DNA of 36,545 nucleotides from Haliea sp. (GCA_024642245.1 JAHEBM010000032.1:1-36545); one strand, 5' to 3'; positions 24,469 to 32,663 are shown, counted from the first letter of the stretch. Numbers and translations: made by a program. Notes: generated from the letters alone by a model not told the origin.

Positions 24469-25464
24469 TTGCAGGAGTCCGTCGCCATTTACCGCTCCCT
24501 CATTTCACTGTCACTGCTGCTGACGTTACTGACTGTCGTACTCAGCGCCTATATTCGCCTGGCTGACGTCGGCATAGGCTGCGCGAGCTGGCCCCAGTGC
24601 TACGCGCAACTGAACCCGGGGACGGAACAACAGGGCATTACGGTGCTTACTGCAGAGGGACGAGGCATGGCGCACTATGGCGCCAGGGTGGCCCATCGCT
24701 ATATTGCCAGCACCCTGGGCCTGTTCATCGTCGCCATTTTTATCGTCGCCCTGCGCCAGGGCAGGAGCCGAGCTACCAGCGTGCTCGTGCCGGCGGCCAT
24801 TTTTGGCATCACCGTATTCCTTTCTCTCCTGGGCTATTACACGCCCACCCGCAGCAACCCGTTGATCACCATGGGCAACCTGCTGGGCGGCATGGCGCTG
24901 CTTGGACTGCTGTGGTGGTTACTCCAGCGCGAGACAGAGCGTGCCGATATACCCCCCGATGCCCTCGGCTTGCGGCCACTGGCATGGGTTTCCCTGGCAC
25001 TGGTGCTGGTGCAGATCGTCCTGGGGGGTTGGAGCAGTGCCAATTACGCGTCGACCAGCTGCCCGGGGCTGATTCGCTGCGAGGGCGAAGACTTCTTCAG
25101 CGGCGATACGGCCGATGCGTTCAACCCCCTGCGCGACATCACGCTTGATGCACAAGGTCAGGTGCTACGCCCAGATTCGCTTGCCGTGTTGAGCCTCAGT
25201 CACCGCGCATTTGCCCTGTTCACGGCAGGCTACCTGGCCTGGCTTGTGCGCAAAACCCGGTCGCAGCGGCTATTGAGGGGCAGCGTGGCAGCCGTCTCGT
25301 TTTTTTCCATCAGCCAGCTGTTGGTCGGCATAGGCACGGTCTGGTTCGATGTACCGCTGCTGCTGCTGACAGTGCACAACAGCCTGGCTGCCGGCCTGCT
25401 GCTCAGTTGCGTCAATTTGCTGCACCGGCTGGTTCCGCCAGCAGGGTCTGCACCTCCTGGGTGA
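24469..25464 (+). CDS. ctaA: Heme A synthase-like protein (COX15/CtaA)
   Basis: An eight-helix membrane protein of about 330 residues. It keeps the family signatures SAYIRLADVGIGCASWPQCY and GGWSSANYASTSCPGLIRC, and the C-terminal His pair (LSHRAFALFTAGY, TVHNSLAAGLLL) that binds the cofactor heme b. In the substrate half, the first His is present (RVAHRYIAS) but the usual Glu three residues before it is Arg, and the second His is Asn (TMGNLLGG). The start is unclear: ATG 24370 lies in the FNR site; TTG 24469 is used here; an ATT at 24487, 9 bases after AGGAG, is an alternative. Heme A synthase normally needs oxygen, so its place in an anaerobic cluster is odd. It converges on and overlaps the TlpA gene by 53 bp. 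Confidence 0.75.
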   Translation: MQESVAIYRSLISLSLLLTLLTVVLSAYIRLADVGIGCASWPQCYAQLNPGTEQQGITVLTAEGRGMAHYGARVAHRYIASTLGLFIVAIFIVALRQGRSRATSVLVPAAIFGITVFLSLLGYYTPTRSNPLITMGNLLGGMALLGLLWWLLQRETERADIPPDALGLRPLAWVSLALVLVQIVLGGWSSANYASTSCPGLIRCEGEDFFSGDTADAFNPLRDITLDAQGQVLRPDSLAVLSLSHRAFALFTAGYLAWLVRKTRSQRLLRGSVAAVSFFSISQLLVGIGTVWFDVPLLLLTVHNSLAAGLLLSCVNLLHRLVPPAGSAPPG

Positions 25465-25948
25465 CTGCCAGCGCATCGTCCCCGGTAAAGCCCAGGGCGG
25501 AAAAACGCACCTTACCGCGACGATCAACAATGTAATGACTGGGGTAACCTGCCACCCGGTATAGCTTGCTGACGGCGCGATCCTCGTCACGTACCAGCGG
25601 GAATTCAACACCGGAGGCTGCCGCAAATTGGCGGGCTGCTTCCGGATCCTCGTCGACGTTAATGCCGATTACCTGGAATCCTTCCTCCCGGTGCTGTTGC
25701 CAGAGGCGCGCGAGGTGCGGCATCTCCTCGCGGCAGGGAACGCACCAGGAAGCCCAGAAGCTGACGTAGACCACCTCGCCCCGGTATTCGCTCAGGGTGA
25801 TCTGGTGGCCGCCGTCCAGCGTCGGCAGGGAAAAGTCCGGCGCATCCGGGGCCAGGAAGCGCTGTTCACCACAAGCTGCCACAAGGATGGCGCCCCCCAG
25901 CAGGACCACTATGAGTCTGGTTACACGGCGTACATTGTTATAAATCAT
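25412..25948 (-). CDS. TlpA-like thioredoxin-fold lipoprotein
   Basis: 178 residues. The N-terminus is a lipoprotein signal (VVLLGGAILVAACG, lipobox Cys), so the protein should be anchored in a membrane facing the periplasm. The thioredoxin-like domain has the redox pair WCVPC in VYVSFWASWCVPCREEMPHL and the cis-Pro region VAGYPSHYIVDRRGKV. TlpA/ResA proteins reduce disulfides, often to prepare apo-cytochrome c or CuA sites. This fits the CuA subunit II, cytochrome c domain of NirS and SCO protein encoded close by. It is about 190 bp downstream of the heme-copper-like gene on the same strand and may belong to that operon. Confidence 0.85.
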   Translation of the reverse strand: MIYNNVRRVTRLIVVLLGGAILVAACGEQRFLAPDAPDFSLPTLDGGHQITLSEYRGEVVYVSFWASWCVPCREEMPHLARLWQQHREEGFQVIGINVDEDPEAARQFAAASGVEFPLVRDEDRAVSKLYRVAGYPSHYIVDRRGKVRFSALGFTGDDALAVTQEVQTLLAEPAGAAN

Positions 25949-25999
25949 TGTCCTGTCGTCCTGCTTGCTGCACCATCACTCCTGGCCTGGAGGGTATGC

Positions 26000-26254
26000 G
26001 TGGAAGTCATTTTATTCAGCGGTGTCGGTATTTTGCTTTACCTGCTCTGTGACCGCCTGTTGCTGCTGCTGGAAAACCTGCATGGCGAGCCGCTGCCGGC
26101 GCGCAGCGCGATTTTTTTTGTGTTGATCCTGACCTTGTCACTTTCGGCCTTCGGACTGATCCGGACCCTGCTGCACCCGGCCCAGAGCCCGCAGTACGAT
26201 CACGAGGAACAGCAGACCCCCGATCGAGGATATGAGTCCCCCAAGCCCCATTAG
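26000..26254 (+). CDS. Small two-helix membrane protein
   Basis: 84 residues from GTG 26000, with GGAGGG just upstream. Two hydrophobic helices (VILFSGVGILLYLLCDRLLLLLE and AIFFVLILTLSLSAFGLIRTLL) flank a short charged loop; the last 20 residues are hydrophilic. I recall short proteins of this layout near cytochrome oxidase genes, function unknown. Its 3' 117 bases overlap the end of the heme-copper-like gene on the other strand. The start lies 51 bp from the divergent TlpA start. Confidence 0.5.
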   Translation: MEVILFSGVGILLYLLCDRLLLLLENLHGEPLPARSAIFFVLILTLSLSAFGLIRTLLHPAQSPQYDHEEQQTPDRGYESPKPH

Positions 26255-27526
26255 ACCCATCCCCAGGACACGCTCCAGGGAATTCAGCGCCTGCTCGGCA
26301 CCCGCCACCTTGCGCTGTACTCCGTAGCCACCCGACCATACCAGCCCGGCCACATGCATCAACTGGCCGCCGCTGTATATAACCGGCTGCCAGATTGCCA
26401 GTTTCGGGTTGCGCAGGGGGTGGCCCAGCCCAGGCAGCAGCAGGTAGCAAACCCCCATCATGGCGAGGGTTACACCGACGATAGAGCCATGGTAGTGCGC
26501 GGGTATCGTGACATCGCTTCCCGAGATCAGGAAGCCGATCAACCCCCCTATACCAAACAGGAACAGGGAACATTGCAAGGCCGATCGTGCCTGCCACTCC
26601 CGCTGGTTTTCACCACCGTAGCGCAGCAGGGCGACAATCACTGCCAGGGCCAGTGGCAGTGTGCCCAGGCTGCCACCCCAACGCATCAGCCATGTGAAGA
26701 GCAAAACATGCTCAGGGGTGGTCAACGGGTAAGCCAGGTAAATCAGCGGTGAAACAAACACGCAGGCCAGGCCGACAAACAGGATCACCAGCACCACCCT
26801 GGGCGTGACGACCAGTTGCAAGCCCGCTTCCCGGGAGAGCAATAGCCAGCAGACCAGCATCAGCAGCGTATACGTGAACTGCAATACGTGGCCACCACCC
26901 CAGAACAATAATTCAAAAAATGATTCGCCCATCAGGTAGTCGGGCATCTGCGAGTAGGACCAGGCGAAACACATTATGGCAACTGCTGCCGATACCGCCG
27001 CAACGTTCAGGCCAAACCGCAGTGCGCCCCGGGCGCTCATCCAGGGGCCCACCGGCGCCATGAAGAACATGCTGTTAAGCACCAGCAGGCCAAAACCCGA
27101 GGCGAACAAAAAAAGGCCCGTGAAAAACAAGGGGTGCTGCAACACAGGCACATAGTTACTCATGAGCGGCTGGGCTTCGCGCACGAAGGGGGACAGGATG
27201 ATGACGAGGGCTCCCAAGCTGGCCAGCACCAGCGCCAGCCATGCCAGCCAGGCCCGCCCGGGGCGCTGGTTGAGGCTCCACAGGACGCCGCCAAAAGACA
27301 GGCTCCACACCAGCACCGACAGGTCTACATGCACCACCAGGGCGGAGTGGAAAAAATCGATCCAGGGTATGTGTTCCGACAGGTACGGGGTGCGCGATAC
27401 CACCAGCAGTAACGAGAAAACACCCGCGCCCAATAACGCCAGTACGCACAGCCAGAACCAGCCCAGGGCGAGCAGGCGCCGCGCATCCTGCGGTATCTCC
27501 AGACTGTAATCGTTATCCGGCGTCAC
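26138..27526 (-). CDS. Divergent heme-copper oxidase subunit I-like protein
   Basis: 462 residues, about 12 membrane helices. GTG 27526 overlaps the stop of the upstream gene (GTGA), so the pair is translationally coupled; the open frame upstream of that is an artefact. It shares the heme-copper layout of cbb3/NOR-type proteins: a His helix II (FFHSALVVHVDLSVLVW), helix VI FFELLFWGGGHVLQFTYT and helix X IPAHYHGSIVGVTLAMMG. I find no clear HH pair where helix VII should give two CuB ligands (TTPEHVLLFTWLMRWGG), so the catalytic site is probably incomplete. It may bind hemes for electron transfer or act as an accessory subunit. Its function is unknown. Confidence 0.65.
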   Translation of the reverse strand: MTPDNDYSLEIPQDARRLLALGWFWLCVLALLGAGVFSLLLVVSRTPYLSEHIPWIDFFHSALVVHVDLSVLVWSLSFGGVLWSLNQRPGRAWLAWLALVLASLGALVIILSPFVREAQPLMSNYVPVLQHPLFFTGLFLFASGFGLLVLNSMFFMAPVGPWMSARGALRFGLNVAAVSAAVAIMCFAWSYSQMPDYLMGESFFELLFWGGGHVLQFTYTLLMLVCWLLLSREAGLQLVVTPRVVLVILFVGLACVFVSPLIYLAYPLTTPEHVLLFTWLMRWGGSLGTLPLALAVIVALLRYGGENQREWQARSALQCSLFLFGIGGLIGFLISGSDVTIPAHYHGSIVGVTLAMMGVCYLLLPGLGHPLRNPKLAIWQPVIYSGGQLMHVAGLVWSGGYGVQRKVAGAEQALNSLERVLGMGLMGLGGLISSIGGLLFLVIVLRALGRVQQGPDQSEGRK

Positions 27527-28017
27527 TGTAACCTGAAACCCTCCTTGAAACTGGCCACCATCACCTGGGCCGGTTCCAGCGCGACATCCCGGGCCAGCTG
27601 CCAGGCGTATCCCTCCTGCGCGGCGTCGTCGTTCATACGCAGTTGCAGGTGGTGCTGGCCAGCAGGTACGGTAAAACGCGCGTATACACTGGAAACCCCG
27701 TCGTTGTGCAGACCCGACGCGGGCACTGTGGCACGGTACAGGGTTTCCCCGTCCAGCACCAACTCCAGTTGCAATGGTGAACGCTCCCTGGGGCAGATTT
27801 CCGGGCGCTTGGCCTCTCCCGGCAGGGGGGTGTAGTTTCCGGCTACAACAGGGGTGCATTCCCCGATCACCTTGCCAGCATGGCGCACCGCGATCTTCAG
27901 TTCGGCCATGTCACCCGCCAGGTGTTGATGCACAGGCAGGTGAGTGAAATAAACGATGGGCAGGAAAAACAGGGCATAGAGCAGGGCCTGTCCGAGGTAA
28001 CGGGCCGCTTCACGCAC
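27523..28017 (-). CDS. Membrane-anchored periplasmic protein of denitrification cluster
   Basis: 164 residues from GTG 28017, which overlaps the end of the cytochrome b fusion gene and has GGGAGGTG upstream. One N-terminal membrane helix (QALLYALFFLPIVYFTHLP) is followed by a periplasmic beta-rich domain with strands such as LQLELVLDGETLYRATVPASG and VYARFTVPAGQHHLQLRMND, and two Cys (GECTP, EICPRE). The layout is like FixH/CcoG-associated or NO-reductase accessory proteins, but I cannot name the family. It is coupled to genes on both sides. Confidence 0.65.
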   Translation of the reverse strand: MREAARYLGQALLYALFFLPIVYFTHLPVHQHLAGDMAELKIAVRHAGKVIGECTPVVAGNYTPLPGEAKRPEICPRERSPLQLELVLDGETLYRATVPASGLHNDGVSSVYARFTVPAGQHHLQLRMNDDAAQEGYAWQLARDVALEPAQVMVASFKEGFRLQ

Positions 28018-29554
28018 TCCCCACCTCCCCTGACCAGGACTGCAGGTCACCTTCCAGCGCATGCTGGAAAGCGACCACCTCGCGCTGCAGTTGCCTTGTG
28101 CCCTGGACACCAAGCCAGCGCAGGCGCACACGCTCCCGCGGAACCCGGGTCCGCAGCACCGGCATGCGTTCCATGCTGAAGCGCTCGTCCAGCCAGGTGT
28201 TGCCCAGCCGGTAGAAACAGTCCCCTTCGCAACAGCCGCTGATAAGAACGCCCTCCGCCAGGCCCTGGCGCAACACGTAGTCAACAAAGGCCGGCGGCAC
28301 CAGGGCAGCACAAGGCATACTGATGCTGGCCACCGTGGTGGATTCCATATCCCCCACGACACTGCCGTGGTCGCAACCGTACAACATGATGCGCGGCGCG
28401 GTGGTGCCGAGTGCCCGCAGTTTACTCTCGGTCAGGGACAGCAATTCCTTGATATGCATACCCGGAATACTGATTCCCGTGGTCAACTCCTCCACGTGGC
28501 GAAACGGTGAGGAGGACGGGCAGGCCCCTGCGCAGATGCCGCAGCTGACGCACAGATCAGGATCGACCACCGACTGCCTGTGCCCTTTCTTGTAGTCGTG
28601 CTCTTTCATGCTCACTGCCTCGTAGGGGCAGTCGGCGAGGCACCAGCCGCAGCCGTTGCAGTTCTCGGGATCGACCACGGCCACGGGCGCTTGCGTGGAC
28701 CGCCGTGACGGCAGCCAGGGCAACAGGCAGAGCGCCGTCGAGAGCCCGACCAGCAATGCCCAGGTCTGGCCAGGCCCCCAGCTGTTTATCAGCGGGTAAG
28801 GGTTGAGGAATACCCAGTCAAGCCCCACCTCGGTGACCGCCCTGTCAAGGTTGGCCGGCGGCTGGCTGAGGGCCGGCTGCCACAGGGAAATCACCAGCAT
28901 CGCCAGCAGGGTCCCCGCCGCAAGGCCCCTGGCAGGATTGCTGCGGGGGCCCGTCACCCGCTTGATGTGTATAAACATACCCAACAAAAGCGCCAGCGGG
29001 ATGCCGATATGCAGGAACACCAGCAGGGAAAAAAAGCGGTCGCTGAGGCTCGATTCATTGAGAAAATTACCAGCCATGGGGTCGACCATGATGGGCAGCC
29101 AGTCGAACCACTCGGCCGTCATAATGGCGATGTACTGGGCCTGCTGGTCCCAGACCAGCCAGTAACCGCCGATGGCGGCGGCAAACAGCAGCCACAACAG
29201 GGGAATGCCTGAAACCCAGCTGAACCAGCGTGGCCCACTGTAGCGGTCCATGGCGAACTCCCGCACGACATGCAGGGTGACGCAGATACCCATAGCGGCC
29301 GAGGCATAGCGATGAAAGCTGCGCATCACTCCGCCGATGTACCACTGGTCGACAGTAATCCGCTCGATCGAACTGTAGGCGCCCGAAATGCTGGTTTCAA
29401 AGAATATGAAGAGGTAAACCCCGGTAACCACCACGATCCAGAAGTAGAAAAAGGACATGGCGCCCAGTTGGTACAGGGGGTTCCAGGCGGGGGTAAAGGC
29501 CCGCGAAAAGAGGCTATCGAGCCGGTTAAAGCCCTTTTTCAACAGGGTTTTCAT
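28010..29554 (-). CDS. Cytochrome b / 2x[4Fe-4S] / MvhD-like fusion
   Basis: 514 residues from ATG 29554, which overlaps the SCO stop (ATGA). The N-terminal ~240 residues are a cytochrome b6-type membrane domain with His pairs in RSFHRYASAAMGICVTLHVVRE and LVFLHIGIPLALLLGMFIHIKR, so it should bind two b hemes and meet quinol. Two ferredoxin motifs follow (CNGCGWCLADCP, CVSCGICAGACP). The C-terminal part resembles the [2Fe-2S] MvhD/HdrA-type subunit (LYGCDHG, MPCAALVPP, SGCCEGDCFYRLGN). The chain of cofactors suggests electron transfer between quinones and a soluble iron-sulfur or flavin partner. Its place beside the NO reductase-like genes suggests that it feeds them. Confidence 0.8.
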   Translation of the reverse strand: MKTLLKKGFNRLDSLFSRAFTPAWNPLYQLGAMSFFYFWIVVVTGVYLFIFFETSISGAYSSIERITVDQWYIGGVMRSFHRYASAAMGICVTLHVVREFAMDRYSGPRWFSWVSGIPLLWLLFAAAIGGYWLVWDQQAQYIAIMTAEWFDWLPIMVDPMAGNFLNESSLSDRFFSLLVFLHIGIPLALLLGMFIHIKRVTGPRSNPARGLAAGTLLAMLVISLWQPALSQPPANLDRAVTEVGLDWVFLNPYPLINSWGPGQTWALLVGLSTALCLLPWLPSRRSTQAPVAVVDPENCNGCGWCLADCPYEAVSMKEHDYKKGHRQSVVDPDLCVSCGICAGACPSSSPFRHVEELTTGISIPGMHIKELLSLTESKLRALGTTAPRIMLYGCDHGSVVGDMESTTVASISMPCAALVPPAFVDYVLRQGLAEGVLISGCCEGDCFYRLGNTWLDERFSMERMPVLRTRVPRERVRLRWLGVQGTRQLQREVVAFQHALEGDLQSWSGEVGSA

Positions 29555-30351
29555 CGACCGGCCCTGATGCTCTTGCGCCATTCCCTGAACAGCACGTACC
29601 CGAACACGATGGAGCTGATAATACCGACGATGGTACCGATGAACACAGAGATGTCGATGTGATAACTGTCGGTAGCGGGGTCATAAACGGTGCAGAACAG
29701 GCGAACCCTACTGCCCAGGTAAGACAGCGATGACTGTTCCCGGCGCTCACCGAATACGAGATCCTTGAGCGGTTCTATCAGCTGTGGCGTGGGGAAGGTA
29801 ATCCCGTAGACCTGGCGGTAGATCCTGCCATCGGCGTCCACGATAGTTGACTGGATCAGATGATCGAAGCCGCCGGAAGCCGGGGTATAAATAAAGCCGA
29901 GTTGGCTCACCAGCGACTGGATACTGGCATCATCTCCCGCGAGAAAATCCCAGCGCGGGTCCGTAACCCCATTGCTACTGCGAAACTCCGCCATGCGCCC
30001 GGGGCTGTCGTTGGCCGTGTCGAAGCCGACAGTGACGACCCGGAAGCTGTCTTCATCCAGGGCGGTGCGGGCCTTGTTGACGACCTGCTGCAGGTACTGG
30101 GTCGTGCTCGGGCAGATATGGTGGCAGCTGGTGAAGATCATGCTGATAACCAGCGGCTTACCGCGATAAGCTTCCAGCGGCACGCTTTCCCCCGCCGGGC
30201 CCAGCAGTGTTACCCCACTGAGGGTATTGCCTATGACAGCCTGGCTGAAAGCCAGTGCGTCCTCCCGGCTGAATCCGGGGGCAGCATCCGCCCAAACGCC
30301 AGTCAGGAGTAAACAAAGGCCGGCTATTGCCGGCCAGGAACACTTTTTCAT
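29551..30351 (-). CDS. SCO1/SenC family copper protein with C-terminal membrane helix
   Basis: 266 residues with a signal peptide (AIAGLCLLLTGVWADA) and a thioredoxin-like domain carrying the copper-binding Cys pair in FTSCHHICPSTT and the later His in GFDHLIQST. An extra C-terminal helix (VFIGTIVGIISSIVFGYVLF) anchors it, which is longer than classical SCO proteins. SCO proteins deliver copper to the CuA site of subunit II, and a CuA subunit is encoded two genes upstream. The stop overlaps the start of the cytochrome b fusion by 4 bases. Confidence 0.9.
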   Translation of the reverse strand: MKKCSWPAIAGLCLLLTGVWADAAPGFSREDALAFSQAVIGNTLSGVTLLGPAGESVPLEAYRGKPLVISMIFTSCHHICPSTTQYLQQVVNKARTALDEDSFRVVTVGFDTANDSPGRMAEFRSSNGVTDPRWDFLAGDDASIQSLVSQLGFIYTPASGGFDHLIQSTIVDADGRIYRQVYGITFPTPQLIEPLKDLVFGERREQSSLSYLGSRVRLFCTVYDPATDSYHIDISVFIGTIVGIISSIVFGYVLFREWRKSIRAGR

Positions 30352-30377
30352 CTGGACCTGCTGTGGGATATAACGGC

Positions 30378-32072
30378 CTAACCAATACCCCAGGTTTGGG
30401 CCAGGTATTTCCAGTTGATAAAGTAATACAGGGCAAAACTGACGAAGAACACCATCGCCAGCACCAGCGTCCCCGGTATGGCGAACGCGCTACCGCCATT
30501 GGCATTGTACTCTTCATCGGTGACGGGCGCGGCGATCCAGGGCTGGTCCATTTTCTGGTCTCCCAGCTTTTTGCCAAACAGCAGCGTGCCGACGATGATC
30601 ACGCAGAAGGCCGCACCGCCTATGACCGCCACGATCACCGACATCCCGTTCAACGCGAGCATGGTATAGGCCGCCGCCGGGAACTCATGGGTAATGCCAC
30701 CAGTACCGGCGAACCCGATATCCCAGTGCCGACGGGGTACGCCCAGGGTACCCGCACCCATCAGGAACAGCGACACCCCGGACATACCGAGCCCGAAAAG
30801 GTAGGGCTGCCAGCGGGCCAGGCCCTTGAATATGATTTCACGCCGGAACAGGACCGGCACCAGCCAATAGGTCAGCGCCATGAAAGCCAGGGTGGACCCC
30901 ACGACCACGGTTGCGTGGAAATGGCCCGGCACGTACAGGGTATTGTGCACCAGCAGGTTGATCTGCTCCGCCCCCATCACGACGCCGGTGATACCGCCGA
31001 GGAAGCCAAACCCCACCAGCGAGATAAACATCCCGGAAAAGGTCGGGTTACCCCAGGGTGCCTTGCGCAGCCAGGTAAACAGGCCGGCCCGATGGCCGCG
31101 GGCCCGCTGGGCCGCCTCGATGGAACCCGGCACCGTGAGGCCGTGCACCATGGAAGCCATCACCGCCAGGTACATGGCATAGCTGGTGTTGAACATCTTG
31201 AAATTGGAGCTGACACCGGGATCCACCAGCAGGTGATGGGCACTGGCAATCTGCAGGAACAGGATATACATGAGAAAAGCCGTACGGCTCACTTTTTCCG
31301 ACAGCGGCCGGGCGCCGAACAGGATCGCTGCTATCGCGTACCACACCGACACGTGGGCGGCCACGTTGATCTGCTGGGAAGAGTGGCCGAAGGCCCACCA
31401 GATCAGGCGATAGGCCAGGGCATCGATCTCCCCCACCAGGCCGACGCTCCACAGTAAGGTCGGAATCAGGATGATGGCGCCGCTGACAATGGTGAACACC
31501 GCAATAATGGCCGCCGTGATCGCCCCGAAGGTGACCAACGGCACTGAGCCCTCGTAGGTCTTATCGTTCCTGGCCACTACCAGGGTGCCAAAAAAGACAA
31601 AACAGCCGATAAGCGCGCCCACCGCAAACAGGATCAGGCTCAGGTAAAACAGCGGGGGGGCATTCATAGGCGCATAGGACGTCATCATGACGCTGGAATT
31701 TCCCTGCAGCACCACCACGTTATTCATTACCGCGCCAATCACCATCAGCAGGAAGCCCGTCCAGGCCCACCTGGGTGTCGCCAGGCGGCACCCCAACAGC
31801 ACGGAGGAACAGAAATACAGCACTGCGATCTCAAAAAATATCATCCAGAAAATAAGTACGTTGAGGCCGTGCGCCGTGAGAACCATGTAAAAGTCCTCGG
31901 CGCCCAGCAGGTGCACTGCCTGCCAGCGCGTCAGGCCAACCAGCAGGCCGAAAATGCCGCCCACCAACAGGAATACCACTGCGGCCACCGCATTAGCCTT
32001 GATCAGGGTCTCTGCGGGAGCATGGAACTTGAGGCCCGTATCCGGGCACGTTCTGAAAACTGTATTTACCAT
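30378..32072 (-). CDS. Heme-copper reductase subunit I lacking active-site Tyr (NO reductase-like)
   Basis: 564 residues with about 12-14 membrane helices. Ligands: His68 (TAHGLNVLIFW) and His386 for the low-spin heme; His384 (VPGHFH) for the catalytic heme; His230 (WWAFGHSSQQ), His279 and His280 (ASAHHLLVDPG) for CuB. The residue four after His230, Tyr in A/B-type oxygen reductases, is Gln234. All metal ligands are kept but the cross-linked Tyr needed for O2 splitting is missing, a pattern known from HCO-derived nitric oxide reductases (eNOR, sNOR, gNOR, nNOR). The neighbours nirS, nirI-like and a CuA subunit II support NO reduction. The start is 10 bp after the subunit II stop, with GGGAAGGGA upstream. 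An unusual oxidase remains possible. Confidence 0.8.
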   Translation of the reverse strand: MVNTVFRTCPDTGLKFHAPAETLIKANAVAAVVFLLVGGIFGLLVGLTRWQAVHLLGAEDFYMVLTAHGLNVLIFWMIFFEIAVLYFCSSVLLGCRLATPRWAWTGFLLMVIGAVMNNVVVLQGNSSVMMTSYAPMNAPPLFYLSLILFAVGALIGCFVFFGTLVVARNDKTYEGSVPLVTFGAITAAIIAVFTIVSGAIILIPTLLWSVGLVGEIDALAYRLIWWAFGHSSQQINVAAHVSVWYAIAAILFGARPLSEKVSRTAFLMYILFLQIASAHHLLVDPGVSSNFKMFNTSYAMYLAVMASMVHGLTVPGSIEAAQRARGHRAGLFTWLRKAPWGNPTFSGMFISLVGFGFLGGITGVVMGAEQINLLVHNTLYVPGHFHATVVVGSTLAFMALTYWLVPVLFRREIIFKGLARWQPYLFGLGMSGVSLFLMGAGTLGVPRRHWDIGFAGTGGITHEFPAAAYTMLALNGMSVIVAVIGGAAFCVIIVGTLLFGKKLGDQKMDQPWIAAPVTDEEYNANGGSAFAIPGTLVLAMVFFVSFALYYFINWKYLAQTWGIG

Positions 32073-32082
32073 GTCCCTTCCC

Positions 32083-32625
32083 CTATTCCACGACCAGTAT
32101 CTTGCCGATCATCAGGTGGTGTCCGACACCGCAATATTCGTTGCAGATCACCGAGTACTCACCCGCCTCATTGGGCGTCAGGGTGAACACGTGCTCATAA
32201 TTGGGTACCACCTGGATATTGATGTTGGCCGGCTGCAACGAGAAGCCGTGCTGCCAGTCCATGGAAGACAGGTGGAACCGGTAGGTCGCGCCTTTCTTCA
32301 ACTCGAGGGTGGGCCACCAGTCCCAGAGTCGACCCAGCATGTACACGTCGGATCCCGCCGGCGGCGCCACCACCGGGTGATTGCGCGGACCCTCGGTGCG
32401 CACGGTGAACTTGTCAACGAAAGCCTGGGTCGCTTCCTGGAACTTTGCCGGCGTGGTTTTAAAGGTTTCGTTGCCGAGGTTCTGTTTCCCCACCACGTGC
32501 CAATACGGCATCATGAAGGTCATGACCATGCCCCAGACAAATACCAGCGATATCCAGAGCAATTCGGACTTGTGAATAGGTTCGTTCCACCAGAGTTTCC
32601 TGGCGGGAGGTGACAGGCTGGACAT
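32083..32625 (-). CDS. CuA-type subunit II of heme-copper reductase
   Basis: 180 residues: one membrane helix (LLWISLVFVWGMVMTFMMPYW) and a cupredoxin domain. The CuA ligands are His126 (DWQHGFSL) and the cluster CNEYCGVGHHLM, giving Cys161, Glu163 (backbone), Cys165, His169 and Met172. It should accept electrons from a c-type cytochrome or cupredoxin and pass them to subunit I encoded next. The start has GAGGG upstream and lies 38 bp after the 51-residue gene. Family and cofactor are clear. Confidence 0.9.
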   Translation of the reverse strand: MSSLSPPARKLWWNEPIHKSELLWISLVFVWGMVMTFMMPYWHVVGKQNLGNETFKTTPAKFQEATQAFVDKFTVRTEGPRNHPVVAPPAGSDVYMLGRLWDWWPTLELKKGATYRFHLSSMDWQHGFSLQPANINIQVVPNYEHVFTLTPNEAGEYSVICNEYCGVGHHLMIGKILVVE

Positions 32626-32663
32626 ATTCTAGACCCTCATTGGGTTATGTTTTTGTTTCCTGC

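Noticed and set aside
30327-31457. 376-residue plus-strand frame
   Set aside because: Antisense to subunit I; rich in His, Gly and Arg as expected from a GC-rich shadow frame.
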